NCBI RefSeq assembly: GCF_000172415.1
Contig: NZ_ABLD01000008.1
Location: 124,001-188,000, forward strand
Reading direction: 5' to 3'
Origin: Paraburkholderia graminis C4D1M
GTDB taxonomy: Bacteria; Pseudomonadota; Gammaproteobacteria; Burkholderiales; Burkholderiaceae
Length of the DNA: 64,000 bases
A model generated the notes under the pieces. The model ran no database searches and was not told the DNA's origin. It saw only the letters and a list, made by a program, of their open reading frames with translations. Each line of letters opens with the position of its first letter. Positions within the stretch are counted from its first letter, which is position 1. The translations under genes were made by a program, and so were the position numbers. Of this stretch, positions 51,030 through 61,126 are shown piece by piece.

Positions 51030-53345
51030 ATGTCGATCTTCTCATTGCGAAGGCTGCGCGCCTTCGTTCCCCCAGCCATGACCGCGTTAGCGGTCGCGCC
51101 GGCTCACGCCGACACGGCGAGCGCCGACACGACGCTGCCCGCCGTTAGCGTGAGTGCGAATAGCGCTGCAAACGAAAGCGTCGCGCCCCGCGCCGTCGAT
51201 CCGAATCTGCCGGCTTCGGTCGAAACAGTCACGCGCGAGCAATTCTCCAACTGGAATGTCGTGAACACCGAGGACGTGCTGAAGTACATGCCGAATCTCG
51301 CGGTTCGCAAACGCTTTATCGGCGATCTGAATTCGATCATCGCAGTGCGCGGCACGAGCAATACGCAAAGTGCGCGCGGTCTGGTCTATGCGGACGGGCT
51401 GTTGCTGAGCAATCTGCTGGGCAACAACTTTTCTTTTCCACCGCGCTGGTCGATGGTGTCTCCCGACGAGATCCAGCAGGTCGATGTGATTTATGGCCCG
51501 TATTCCGCGCTCTATCCGGGCAATTCGCTTGGCGCGACCGTATTGATCAGCACGCGCATGCCAAAGAAATTCGAAGCGGAAGCCGACGTGAAAGCATTCA
51601 CGCAGCACTTCAGCCTTTATGGTGTGAACCGTAATTTCAACGGCAGCGAAGCGAGCGCTTCTATCGGCAACCAGATCGGCAAGTTCTCGTTTCTGCTCGG
51701 CGTGAACCATCTGGAAAACACGAGCCAGCCGCTGCAATTCGCGACGCTCGCCAAATCGGGCACGCCCGCGAAGGCCGGCGACACGCCGGTTACAGGAGCG
51801 TACTTCTACAACAACCAGACCAATACGCCGACCGCCATACTCGGTATTAACGGCGAAGGCATCGAGCACACCGTCCAGGACCAGTTCAAGCTGAAGATGC
51901 AGTACGACTTCACGCCGACACTGCAAGGCGCTTTTACGCTCGGCTACTGGCATCAAACGTATAACAGCGAGACGTCGAGTTTTCTGCGCGACGCGAACGG
52001 CAACGCTGTATATGGCGGCAAGGTTTCGATCAACGGCTACGAGTACACGATTCCGGCTTCCGCATTCGCGCCGAGCCTGGGCCATAGCGAGAACTGGTTC
52101 TATGGCGTGACGCTGAAAACGCGCAACGCCACAGGCTGGAACGGCGAGGCGATCGCCTCGTATTACGACGTCAGTAATAGCGTCGCGCGTCTTGCAAGTT
52201 CCGGTGCGCCCGACAATGGCGCGGGCACCGTGACCTTCGGCGACGGCACCGGCTGGAAGACACTCGACTTGCGCAGTACTTACACGCCAGCGTCGACGCA
52301 AGCGGGTCTCGCGAATCATGCGCTCGCTTTCGGCTACCACTACGACAATTACTTTCTCGACAACGAAAGTTACTCGACGCTCAATTGGCGCGACGGCTCC
52401 GCGACTTCATTCGCCAACGCATTCGCCGGCAAGACGCAAACTCAGGCGCTCTACGCACAGGACGCATGGCGCTTCCTGCCGCGCTGGAAATTCGTGTATG
52501 GCGTGCGTTACGAAGACTGGCGCGCGTACGACGGATCGCAAGCGTTGCCGGGCACAAGGGTTGCACTCGCTAACGCCAGTGAGCAGCACTTCTCGCCGAA
52601 GGCTTCGCTTTCATTCGATGTGAGCGACGATCTGACGTTACGCGCGTCGATTGGCCGCGCATATCGCTTTCCCACGGTCAGTGAATTGTTCCAGGGGCAA
52701 ATCAACGGCTCCTCGATCGTCAACAACAACCCGAACCTGAAACCGGAAGACGATCTTTCGAAAGAACTCACCGCCGAATGGGCGCATTGGAATGGCATCT
52801 TCCGTTTCTCGCTGTTTCAGGACGACGTGAAGAACACCATTTTCAGCCAGACGGATACGACCGTGATTCCGAACGTGACGAACTTCCAGAACATCGGCAA
52901 AGTGCGTTCGCGCGGCGTGGAAACGAGCTATGCCGGTGAGAACGTATTCATGCGCGGACTCGATCTTCTGGCAAGCGTCGCTTATACGCAATCGAAGATC
53001 ATTGCCAATGCGCAGAACCCCGCGAGCGTCGGCAAGTACTTTTATCGCATTCCGCTATGGCGCGTGAATGTGGCGGCGACCTATCGCTTCGACGAACGCG
53101 CGGCAGTGACACTCGCCGCGCGCTATTCGGGCCGCCAATACAACACGCTCACGAATACCGACACGAATCCGGATGTATTCGGCGGCACGAGTTCTTACAC
53201 GGTGGCGGACGCGAAGTTCACGTTCAGGCCCACGAAGCTGAGCGAAGTCGGCATTGGCGTCGACAACATTTTCGATGCGCGCTACTTCGTCTATCACCCT
53301 TACCCAGGACGCACGTTCTATCTGGAAGCGAAGTTGCGCATGTAG
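51030..53345 (+). CDS. TonB-dependent outer-membrane receptor
   Basis: 771 residues: signal peptide ending APAHA, a TonB-box-like start LPAVSVSA, the plug (PASVETVTREQFSNWNVVNT, YMPNLAVRKRF, AVRGTSNTQSARGLVYADG, IQQVDVIYGPYSALYPGNS) and a 22-strand barrel with YRFPTVSELFQG and a C-terminal FYLEAKLRM. AAGGAAA precedes the chosen ATG. Together with DUF2946 and PepSY neighbours a metal ligand, most likely copper, is inferred; a siderophore is possible. Confidence 0.9.
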   Translation: MSIFSLRRLRAFVPPAMTALAVAPAHADTASADTTLPAVSVSANSAANESVAPRAVDPNLPASVETVTREQFSNWNVVNTEDVLKYMPNLAVRKRFIGDLNSIIAVRGTSNTQSARGLVYADGLLLSNLLGNNFSFPPRWSMVSPDEIQQVDVIYGPYSALYPGNSLGATVLISTRMPKKFEAEADVKAFTQHFSLYGVNRNFNGSEASASIGNQIGKFSFLLGVNHLENTSQPLQFATLAKSGTPAKAGDTPVTGAYFYNNQTNTPTAILGINGEGIEHTVQDQFKLKMQYDFTPTLQGAFTLGYWHQTYNSETSSFLRDANGNAVYGGKVSINGYEYTIPASAFAPSLGHSENWFYGVTLKTRNATGWNGEAIASYYDVSNSVARLASSGAPDNGAGTVTFGDGTGWKTLDLRSTYTPASTQAGLANHALAFGYHYDNYFLDNESYSTLNWRDGSATSFANAFAGKTQTQALYAQDAWRFLPRWKFVYGVRYEDWRAYDGSQALPGTRVALANASEQHFSPKASLSFDVSDDLTLRASIGRAYRFPTVSELFQGQINGSSIVNNNPNLKPEDDLSKELTAEWAHWNGIFRFSLFQDDVKNTIFSQTDTTVIPNVTNFQNIGKVRSRGVETSYAGENVFMRGLDLLASVAYTQSKIIANAQNPASVGKYFYRIPLWRVNVAATYRFDERAAVTLAARYSGRQYNTLTNTDTNPDVFGGTSSYTVADAKFTFRPTKLSEVGIGVDNIFDARYFVYHPYPGRTFYLEAKLRM

Positions 53346-53402
53346 CGCGCAATCGTAGCGTTCTAGCGCAAGAACCAGATCAATCTTCTTCAGGAGGATT
53401 CA

Positions 53403-54878
53403 ATGTCCACCATCGCACCGCATAACGCCGTATTAGGCACGACGAGTCCCAGCAGCGGCTATCGCACGCTCTGGCGATGGCACTTCTACGCTGGCCTCTT
53501 CGTGATGCCGTTTCTCATCGTCTTGGCAATAACGGGTACGTTGTACTGTTTTCAGCCGCAAATCGAGCCGCTGCTTTATCCGCGGCTTCTCGTCGTCGAA
53601 CCGCAAACGGCGCCGCGCATGTCAGAAGACGCGCTGCTCGCGCGAGCGCGTGCGGCCATGCCGTCCAATGCAATCGCCGTCACCGCCGCGATCTCGAACA
53701 CGCCCGAGCGCAGCACGGAATTCATTTTTCGTCTCGCGGACGGCGAAAAGCAGAGTGTCTATCTGAACCCGTATAGCGGAGAAGTACTCGGCACATTGAG
53801 CGTCGAGCGTCGCTTGATGCAGGTTGACCGCATGCTTCATCGCAAGCTATTGCTCGGCAAACCGGGCGAATTGCTAATGGAGCTTGCCGCATGCTGGACA
53901 CTCGTGATGATCGGCACCGGCATCGCGCTGTGGTGGCCGCGTGAAACGACACGCGTGCGGGATGCACTCGTGCCGCGTCTGACGTTAAAGGGCCGGCCGC
54001 TGTGGAAGAGCATCCACGCGGTCATGGGCATCTGGCTCGCACTCGGCGCGCTTGCATTCGTGTTGACCGGTTTGCCGTGGTCCGGCTCGTGGGGTCAGCA
54101 GTTCAAGGCGCTCGCGACCGCTGCGAATCTCGGCGCTCCGCCTGGCACGTGGGGCGGCTTGCCGTTGCGCTCGGTGCTGCCTGCGGGCACGAGCAAAGAG
54201 ATCGACGCGAAGACAAAACCAGGCGCACAAGCAGAACACGCCGCGCATATGGACTCCATGCCCGGCATGGTGATGGACGACTTGCCGCTGCCGCAAACGC
54301 CCTGGGCCGTCGGCAATGCGCCGGTGCCCGCTTCCGCCGATGCGAAAGCAGCGGCCCCGTTGCCGCTCGGCCACATCGTCGCGCAAGCCGCGTCGCTCCG
54401 TGTCACGAGCGGCTACAACATCGCGTTGCCGACATCGCCGACGGGCGTCTATACCGTGTCGTATTTCCCAGCCGATCCACAACTGGAACGCACCATCTAT
54501 ATCGATCAGTACAGCGGCGCGATTCTCAAGGACATTCGCTATGCCGACTATGGCGGCGTATCGAAAGCGGTGTCATACGGCACGTCATTGCATATGGGCC
54601 GCTATTTCGGCGTCGCCAATCAGATTCTGTGCGCCGCGATTTCGTTGGGGCTCGCGTTGATGGCCGTGACCGGCTGCGTGATGTGGTGGAAGCGCAAACC
54701 GCAGCGCTCGCTCGGCGCGCCTTCGCGGGAAAGAGCCGCACCGCCGATGCGCGGCTGGAAAACCGGCCTCGTCATGCTCGGCATTGTTTTTCCGTTGATG
54801 GGCGCAACGCTTGTCGCCGTATGGCTCGCCGACCGCGCGATATTCGGCCGTGCAGCGCACGGCCTTCAACGTCGTTAA
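53403..54878 (+). CDS. PepSY-associated transmembrane protein
   Basis: A 491-residue PepSY_TM protein with four to five helices (YAGLFVMPFLIVLAITGTLY, MLHRKLLLGKPGELLMELAA, CWTLVMIGTGIALWW, ILCAAISLGLALMAVTGCVM) and the characteristic SIHAVMGIWLAL. A central periplasmic insert, HAAHMDSMPGMVMDD, is His/Met-rich as in copper-handling proteins. Iron- or copper-reducing roles are proposed for the family. AGGAGG lies just before the ATG; it follows the receptor by 57 bp. Confidence 0.88.
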   Translation: MSTIAPHNAVLGTTSPSSGYRTLWRWHFYAGLFVMPFLIVLAITGTLYCFQPQIEPLLYPRLLVVEPQTAPRMSEDALLARARAAMPSNAIAVTAAISNTPERSTEFIFRLADGEKQSVYLNPYSGEVLGTLSVERRLMQVDRMLHRKLLLGKPGELLMELAACWTLVMIGTGIALWWPRETTRVRDALVPRLTLKGRPLWKSIHAVMGIWLALGALAFVLTGLPWSGSWGQQFKALATAANLGAPPGTWGGLPLRSVLPAGTSKEIDAKTKPGAQAEHAAHMDSMPGMVMDDLPLPQTPWAVGNAPVPASADAKAAAPLPLGHIVAQAASLRVTSGYNIALPTSPTGVYTVSYFPADPQLERTIYIDQYSGAILKDIRYADYGGVSKAVSYGTSLHMGRYFGVANQILCAAISLGLALMAVTGCVMWWKRKPQRSLGAPSRERAAPPMRGWKTGLVMLGIVFPLMGATLVAVWLADRAIFGRAAHGLQRR

Positions 54879-54937
54879 AGCAATGCGCGTTAAAGGCGCG
54901 CTAAAGCAAGTCGCGTTAACGGCGGCCCGAACGCAGT

Positions 54938-55270
54938 TCAGTCCGCCGCAATCACGTCGATGCGCAAAGCCGGCGCGGCCGCTGCAATCGCGAGAAGATG
55001 GTCGACATTCGGATGAGCGCCGGGCCGGTTGCGCGCGTCGGCGGTATGTTCGCCGAACACCGCGAGGCCGTGTTCGGCGGCTTTGGCGTCGAGCGCATCG
55101 AACGTCTGTTGCAGATAGTTGTAGACCGCGAGCGAGCCCTGTTTGCCCGGCTTGTTCTCGATGCTCGCCACAACGGCGCCTTGCGCGTCGATCAGATCGA
55201 TACGCGCAATGCCGTCGATTGCAGGCATATGCGCGAGGTTTTCCTTGAATACGTTGCTCGGCTGAATCAC
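54938..55270 (-). CDS. DUF2322 family protein
   Basis: A 110-residue cytoplasmic protein from a GTG at 55270, which has AAAGGAG eight bases upstream. IDGIARIDLIDAQGAVVASI, NKPGKQGSLAVYNYL and EHTADARNRPGAHPNVDHLL match the DUF2322 family, of unknown function. It converges with the PepSY gene. Confidence 0.8.
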   Translation of the reverse strand: MIQPSNVFKENLAHMPAIDGIARIDLIDAQGAVVASIENKPGKQGSLAVYNYLQQTFDALDAKAAEHGLAVFGEHTADARNRPGAHPNVDHLLAIAAAAPALRIDVIAAD

Positions 55271-55366
55271 TGAAACCACTCCTTTAAGCGGGAAAATGCC
55301 ACGAGGGCCGTATCTTATCCGATGGCCTACGTGATCAGCGCGAAGCCTCACGCACGCCCACGCCGC

Positions 55367-57283
55367 TTACGGTGTCCAGCGATGCACGATCATGCTCGAC
55401 CCGTTGTAGTTGTCTTTCGTAATCACGTATTCGCCGCTTGCCCGCAGAAACGCTCGCAGTCCGTACATCGAATCGACATCGTTGCCGACATCCACAGTAC
55501 CGGGGCTATTGTTGATGAGCGTCGCGTCGAGATTGCCGGTGTTCAGGTTGAACGCGTCGATGTTCGGCACCGTATGCACGTAGCCGACAAAAAGATAATT
55601 GCCCACTGCGGTAATCGACTTCGGATTCGCGCTAGTGAGATTGATCACCGGCTGAGGCTGTGTCGTATTGCCCGCGCTCCAGCCGTGATAGACCTCGATG
55701 CGCGACTGTATCGCCGTCCAGTCCCAACTGCCTGCCACGCCTTGCGCGAGAATCATCGTGTCGCTTTCGGGCAAATAGATGATGCGCGTCAACGGCCGGA
55801 TACTCATTGGAATCTTGATCGTGACGGCGGGGCCCCACAACGGCTTACCGTTTCCGTCGAAACCCGTGAGCGGGTAATGATAGATATGGTTTGTTCTGTC
55901 GAGACCCGCCCACACATCGCCTCTGCTGTCGATGCAAAAGCCTCCCGTCACCTTCACCGTCGTGTTGAACGCCGGGCCCGGCAAAGAGCCATCCGGTATT
56001 GCAATGTAGCCGCTCGCCGAATTGAAATGATAGAAGTTGAAGGTGTCGGGGTTCTGGCCGGACGCGACGAGAATGCGGTTTCCGCCCACCGCGACGAGTT
56101 GCCCGAAGTGCTGCCCGCGCTGCGTGTCGTTGATATTCAGGCGCGGGTCTGACGGATAAGTAAACGGGTCGACGGTATTCGCAACGAAGGTGCCGCCCGC
56201 GGTGCCCGTATAAATATGCGCGCCGCTATAAAAGTACGCGCCGTCGGTCAACGGGTCCGGTGCCGCGACCGCTTCGAAGTTCAGTGCCTGCAGTTTCCAT
56301 TGCAGATTGCCGGCGCTGTCGTAGGCATGCAGGTCGGTCGGACCATTGCGGCCCATGTCCCAGCCGCCGCCCCACGGATTGTTTAGCACATACAGGGTGC
56401 CCGCTGCGTCCCTGCCGATGCCCGCTACGCGCGTGAAGCGCTTGTCGCCGACCTGCCCTTTGATTCCGGTAGTCGTATCCAGGTAGCCGCCCTGAATGCC
56501 GAATGTACCGGCCAATATGGGCGCGCCCGCCACGTTATAGATCTTGATGTTCATGTCGGGACCTTCGTCGCCGACCATGAGCCGTCCCGTCGATGCATCG
56601 AAGTACAACGCCGATGGCCGCGAAGCGGCGGGCATCTGGATCGTGTTGAGCGACGCGCCAGCCGCGCTGAATTGCGCTATGACGCCAGCGCTTTTTCGCG
56701 CGACCCACAGATTGCCCGCAGCATCGAGTGCGAGCGCGCCGGGACCGGACACCGCTATGTCCTGCTGCCACACGCCGTCAGTCGTATAGACACGCACACG
56801 GTTGCCGTAAAAATCGCTGACATAAAGCAGCGTGCCTGCCGTGGCGAGTCCGGTGATGACATCCGCATGAGGGATGCCGGTCCACACGCTGACCGGAATG
56901 CGAAGCTCGAGCGCTTTGGTCGCACGGTTATAGCGCCCGACCGAGCCGCTGCCGAACGACCTGTTGTATTGCAGCGCCGTGAAAATCGACGTCGCATTGC
57001 CGGTTATCGCGCTGCCCTGAAAGTCGGCGTGCGTACCGATCGAGCCGATGTTCTGACCGTTCTGATAGATCGCGACGCCGCCCTCGTTCTCGTCCCACAA
57101 CGACGACGTATAGATCACGCCTTCCGGTGCGACCCACATTGAACGCGCGCCGTTGCCGACGTGCGCGGCCAGCGTGCCATAGGTATTGGCGAGCCAATCG
57201 GTCGTATATTGCGCATGAGCTACGCATGCAAGCGCCATCAGCGCGAAGCCGAGCAACGCGGCATGGATTCGTTTGGTGACCAT
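55367..57283 (-). CDS. Secreted beta-propeller-like protein
   Basis: 638 residues with a signal peptide (AALLGFALMALACVAHA) and a repetitive NHL/propeller-like pattern of aliphatic, Gly and Asp residues (for example AAGNLWVARKSAG, AAGTLYVLNNPWGGG, SRGDVWAGLDRTNH). No enzyme motif is recognised. It could be an outer-surface or periplasmic carbohydrate- or lactone-binding protein, but this is a guess. It is a single gene. Confidence 0.65.
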   Translation of the reverse strand: MVTKRIHAALLGFALMALACVAHAQYTTDWLANTYGTLAAHVGNGARSMWVAPEGVIYTSSLWDENEGGVAIYQNGQNIGSIGTHADFQGSAITGNATSIFTALQYNRSFGSGSVGRYNRATKALELRIPVSVWTGIPHADVITGLATAGTLLYVSDFYGNRVRVYTTDGVWQQDIAVSGPGALALDAAGNLWVARKSAGVIAQFSAAGASLNTIQMPAASRPSALYFDASTGRLMVGDEGPDMNIKIYNVAGAPILAGTFGIQGGYLDTTTGIKGQVGDKRFTRVAGIGRDAAGTLYVLNNPWGGGWDMGRNGPTDLHAYDSAGNLQWKLQALNFEAVAAPDPLTDGAYFYSGAHIYTGTAGGTFVANTVDPFTYPSDPRLNINDTQRGQHFGQLVAVGGNRILVASGQNPDTFNFYHFNSASGYIAIPDGSLPGPAFNTTVKVTGGFCIDSRGDVWAGLDRTNHIYHYPLTGFDGNGKPLWGPAVTIKIPMSIRPLTRIIYLPESDTMILAQGVAGSWDWTAIQSRIEVYHGWSAGNTTQPQPVINLTSANPKSITAVGNYLFVGYVHTVPNIDAFNLNTGNLDATLINNSPGTVDVGNDVDSMYGLRAFLRASGEYVITKDNYNGSSMIVHRWTP

Positions 57284-57317
57284 GAACGGGGTTCTCCGGC
57301 TGTATTTCGTTTACGCC

Positions 57318-57343
57318 AAAAAAAGGCCTGCTATTGCGCAGGC
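57318..57343 (-). terminator. Rho-independent terminator of the DsbA-family gene
   Basis: GCCTGC (57326-57331) and GCAGGC (57338-57343) form a 6-bp stem with a 6-base loop, followed on the minus strand by C and a run of seven T (57318-57324). It begins 22 bp after the stop codon of the DsbA-family gene. Confidence 0.85.
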
Positions 57344-57365
57344 ATTCACATACGAAAGTGCCGGA

Positions 57366-58007
57366 TTATGCTTCGGCCAGAATCTGCTGAATGACCTGTT
57401 CGAAGGTTTCGACAGGTTGCCCGCCGCTCACCAGATAGCGGCGATTGAAAATGATTGCCGGCACCGACTGAATGCCGTGCGACTGGAACTCTTCTTCTTC
57501 GGCGCGGACTTCGTCGGCATAGTCGCCGCTTTGCAGTACCTTGCTCGCAGCCTCGGCGTCCATTCCTACCGACTGCGCGACTTCGACGAGCACATCATGA
57601 TTGCTCGGATCGCGGCCTTCCGAATGATAGGCGCGCAGCAGCGCGAGCTTGAGCGGCAGTTGCTTGCCTTCGAGACCTGCCCAATGCAACAGGCGGTGTG
57701 CATCGAACGTGTTGTAGACATGCGTGCGCGGACCGAACTCGAAGCCGACGCTTGCGCCGCGCTCGCGGATCATGGCCTGCGTTTCTTCGATCTGCTCGGG
57801 CGTGCGTCCGTACTTCTTGCCCAGATAATCGACAATCGCCTGGCCCTCGGGCGCCATCTGCGGATTCAGTTCGAACGGGTGCACGACGATCCGCGCATCC
57901 ACTGCGTCACCGACGCGCGACAACGCGAGTTGCAGCGACGAAAGGCCGATTGCGCACCAGGGGCATGCAATGTCGGAAACGAAATCGATGGTGAGCGGCT
58001 GGGACAT
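57366..58007 (-). CDS. DsbA-family oxidoreductase (FrnE-like)
   Basis: A 213-residue thioredoxin-fold protein without a signal peptide. The active site DIACPWCAIGL (CPWC, residues ~15-18), helical insert and late cis-Pro loop GIQSVPAIIFNRRYLVSGGQ are those of the FrnE/2-hydroxychromene-2-carboxylate isomerase-like group of DsbA proteins. Role: cytoplasmic disulfide handling or isomerisation. A good terminator follows. Confidence 0.9.
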   Translation of the reverse strand: MSQPLTIDFVSDIACPWCAIGLSSLQLALSRVGDAVDARIVVHPFELNPQMAPEGQAIVDYLGKKYGRTPEQIEETQAMIRERGASVGFEFGPRTHVYNTFDAHRLLHWAGLEGKQLPLKLALLRAYHSEGRDPSNHDVLVEVAQSVGMDAEAASKVLQSGDYADEVRAEEEEFQSHGIQSVPAIIFNRRYLVSGGQPVETFEQVIQQILAEA

Positions 58008-58101
58008 GGCTTTCCTAAGGGCTGTGGGATAGGTGTATTGTCACCTATCCTCGTGACTCTTACCTGGTGGCCGGCAAGAACCCTTTGTTACGCCGTCGTA
58101 T

Positions 58102-59100
58102 CTATGCGCCGCGATTCTTTCTGATCAAAAATCCGATGCCGCCGACGATCCCTATGCCTGCCAATGCGCATAAAAATCCACGGTGACGAACCGCGCACAT
58201 CTCCAGGCTCACAGGTTTCGACTCACGGTCGAAACGTCCGTGCGCGCTGTAATCGCCGGGTACGGGATCGAACAGATTGTTAGGCGCGTCGGCAGGAAGC
58301 GGCTCGTCGGTGACCTGTCCTGAGTAGCCCGCCTTTGCCAGATATCTGTCGAGCAGTCCGGGCGCGATGAAGTTGGCCAGTATCGCCTTGACCGTCGGAA
58401 AACCCACCCATACCTCGCGACGCTTATGCGTTGCAGCGAAATAGATCGCGCGCGCGGCCACTTCCGGCTGGAAAATCGGCGCGACGGGCTTGGCCTTTTT
58501 ACCCATCTTGTTGAGCGCCCAGTCGAATTGCGGCGTATTCAATGCGGGCAAATCGACCATCGTCAAATGCACATTGAGCCCGTCGTGAATGATCTCGGAA
58601 CGCAGCGAGTCAGTGAAACCCCGCGCCGCGAATTTTGCGCCGCAATAGACGGATTGCAGCGGCACCGAACGATAACCGAGTGCGGACCCCACATTGACAA
58701 TCGTCCCGCGATTGCGCGTGCGCATGCGTGACAGTGCGGCCATCGTGCCGTGCACCTGGCCGAGGTACGTCACCTTGGTGCCTCGCTCGAATTCCTGCGC
58801 AGTCAGCTTCGATACCGGCGCGAAGACCGTGGCCATTGCAACGTTGACCCACACGTCGATAGGTCCAAGCTCCGTTTCGGTGCGCGTTGCCGCTTCTTCC
58901 ACGCGCGCGGCGTCGGCGACGTCGGTTGGAATCGCAATTGCACGCACGCCGTATCGAAGACGCAGTTCGGCGGCCGCGCGTTCGAGCCGCGCCAAATCGC
59001 GTGAAAGCAATGCGACATCGTAGCCATGTCGCGCGAATTCCTCGGCGGTCGCGCGTCCCACTCCGGCGCCCGCGCCTGTCACAACGACGACTTTATTCAT
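58102..59100 (-). CDS. Short-chain dehydrogenase with C-terminal membrane tail
   Basis: A 332-residue SDR. NAD(P) site VVVVTGAGAGVGRATAEEFA (TGxxxGxG), the catalytic YCGAK with preceding Ser in VGSALGYRSV, and the unusual C-terminal extension with a hydrophobic segment (LCALAGIGIVGGIGFLI). The substrate is unknown. The ATG at 59100 is preferred over an upstream codon. Divergent from the ThDP-enzyme gene. Confidence 0.87.
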   Translation of the reverse strand: MNKVVVVTGAGAGVGRATAEEFARHGYDVALLSRDLARLERAAAELRLRYGVRAIAIPTDVADAARVEEAATRTETELGPIDVWVNVAMATVFAPVSKLTAQEFERGTKVTYLGQVHGTMAALSRMRTRNRGTIVNVGSALGYRSVPLQSVYCGAKFAARGFTDSLRSEIIHDGLNVHLTMVDLPALNTPQFDWALNKMGKKAKPVAPIFQPEVAARAIYFAATHKRREVWVGFPTVKAILANFIAPGLLDRYLAKAGYSGQVTDEPLPADAPNNLFDPVPGDYSAHGRFDRESKPVSLEMCAVRHRGFLCALAGIGIVGGIGFLIRKNRGA

Positions 59101-59278
59101 GACGAATCCCTTGCACGACATGCACCGCGTTTTACTCACAAGCGCCCAGCAAAAAGCGAGCCCGCTTCATTCACCGCGCAGCTTCACAAGGAAGCAATTC
59201 ATTCTTTCTGAGTGAAAGAACGCGGAACGTGGTTTGCAACCTCGCATGTGTGACGATCTTTATTGTGAGGAGCTGTCC

Positions 59279-61114
59279 ATGTCCACAACTGTCGGTGACT
59301 TCATCGTCGAGCGACTCCAGGCGTGGGGCGTGCGCCGAATTTTTGGCTATCCCGGCGACGGCATCAACGGCGTGTTCGGCGCGTTGAATCGCGCGCAGAG
59401 TGAAGCGAAGAAGCATCACAAGAACACGGACCAGCCGAGGCCCATCGAATTCATTCAGGTTCGTCACGAGGAAATGGCCGCCTTCATGGCATCCGCGCAT
59501 GCGAAATTCACAGGCGAGCTCGGCGTCTGTATCGCGACGTCGGGGCCTGGCGCATCGCACCTCGTGACGGGACTTTACGACGCCCGCATGGACCATATGC
59601 CCGTGCTGGCTATCACCGGTCAGCAGGCGCGCGCGGCGCTCGGCGGCCACTATCAGCAGGAAGTCGATCTCGTCTCGCTCTTCAAGGACGTCGCGGGTGC
59701 GTTCGTCGGACAGGCGTCGGTGCCCGCGCAAGTGCGCCATCTCGTGGATCGCGCGATACGTACCGCACTTTCCGAGCGCAAAGTGACAGCGCTCGTGCTG
59801 CCGAACGACTTGCAAGACTTGCCGTACGAGCCTCCTGCGCGCAAACACGGCACGCTGCATTCGGGCGTCGGTTATCGCGAGCCGCGTCTCGTGCCTCAGC
59901 CTGAAGATCTTCAGCAGGCCGCCGACGTGCTCAACGCCGGCAAGAAGGTCGCGATTCTCGTCGGCGCCGGCGCACTGCATGCAACGGACGAAGTGATCGC
60001 CGTCGCGGAAAAACTCGGTGCAGGCGTGGCAAAGGCGCTGCTCGGCAAAGCGGTGTTGCCCGACGATCTGCCGTGGGTCACCGGCTCGATCGGCCTGCTC
60101 GGCACGAAGCCCAGTTACGATCTGATGACCGAGTGCGACACGCTGCTGATGATCGGCTCCGGCTTTCCGTACTCCGAGTTTCTGCCGAAGGAAGGTGCGG
60201 CGCGCGGCGTGCAGATCGACCTGAAAGCCGACATGCTGAGCCTGCGCTATCCGATGGAAGTGAACCTCGTCGGCGATAGCGTGGAAACGCTGCGCGCGTT
60301 GCTGCCTTTGCTCGAACACAAGCAGGACCGCGGGTGGCGCAAGACGATCGAAGGCTGGACCGCCGACTGGTGGAAGACACTCGACGAACGCGCACACGAG
60401 CCCGGCAAGGATGCCGTCAATCCACAGCGCACGGTATGGGAACTGTCGCCACGCGTTCCGTCGAATGCAATCGTGACGAGCGATTCAGGCTCCTGTGCAA
60501 ACTGGTATGCACGCGATCTGAAGGTGAAGCGCGGCATGATGTGCTCGCTCTCGGGTGGCCTCGCGTCGATGGGCGCGGCAGTACCGTATGCGATCGCCGC
60601 GAAGTTCGCTTATCCGGAGCGGCCCGTCATCGCGCTGGTCGGCGACGGCGCCATGCAGATGAACAACATGGCCGAACTCATCACCGTATCGAAGTACTGG
60701 AAAGGCTGGGCCGATCCGCGCTGGATTTGCATGGTCCTTAACAATCAGGACCTGAACCAGGTCACGTGGGAACAGCGCGTGATGGAGGGCGATCCGAAGT
60801 TCGAGGCTTCGCAGGACATTCCTTCAGTGCCGTATCACAAGTTCGCGGAATTGATCGGCCTGAAAGGCATTTATGTCGACGACGCCGAACAGATGGGCGC
60901 GGCCTGGGACGCTGCGCTTGCTGCGGACCGCCCTGTGGTGATCGAAGTAAAGGCCGATCCGAACATCGCGCCGTTGCCGCCGCATATCACGCTTGCTCAG
61001 GCCAAGGCGTTTGCATCGACATTGTTAAAAGGCGATCCCGACGAAGGCAATGTGATCGTGCAGACCGCGAAGCAGGTGCTTGGCGCAGTGCTTCCGGGCC
61101 GTCACGACAAGTAG
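59279..61114 (+). CDS. Thiamine diphosphate-dependent oxidase/decarboxylase (PoxB-like)
   Basis: A 611-residue ThDP enzyme. The catalytic Glu is in VRHEEMAAFMASAHAKFTGE, FAD/acceptor-type middle domain residues 190-340, and the ThDP motif GDGAMQMNNMAELI ... VLNNQDLN (GDG-x-NN). It resembles pyruvate oxidase and the unassigned ThDP-requiring proteins of Burkholderiales; the substrate is undetermined. GAGGAGCTG precedes the ATG. First gene of a rightward group. Confidence 0.88.
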   Translation: MSTTVGDFIVERLQAWGVRRIFGYPGDGINGVFGALNRAQSEAKKHHKNTDQPRPIEFIQVRHEEMAAFMASAHAKFTGELGVCIATSGPGASHLVTGLYDARMDHMPVLAITGQQARAALGGHYQQEVDLVSLFKDVAGAFVGQASVPAQVRHLVDRAIRTALSERKVTALVLPNDLQDLPYEPPARKHGTLHSGVGYREPRLVPQPEDLQQAADVLNAGKKVAILVGAGALHATDEVIAVAEKLGAGVAKALLGKAVLPDDLPWVTGSIGLLGTKPSYDLMTECDTLLMIGSGFPYSEFLPKEGAARGVQIDLKADMLSLRYPMEVNLVGDSVETLRALLPLLEHKQDRGWRKTIEGWTADWWKTLDERAHEPGKDAVNPQRTVWELSPRVPSNAIVTSDSGSCANWYARDLKVKRGMMCSLSGGLASMGAAVPYAIAAKFAYPERPVIALVGDGAMQMNNMAELITVSKYWKGWADPRWICMVLNNQDLNQVTWEQRVMEGDPKFEASQDIPSVPYHKFAELIGLKGIYVDDAEQMGAAWDAALAADRPVVIEVKADPNIAPLPPHITLAQAKAFASTLLKGDPDEGNVIVQTAKQVLGAVLPGRHDK

Positions 61115-61126
61115 AGGCACGCGGCG

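Noticed and set aside
59171..60397. Antisense frame of 408 residues on the minus strand
   Set aside because: Shadow of the ThDP-enzyme gene, which has clear catalytic motifs; the antisense product shows no recognisable domain.
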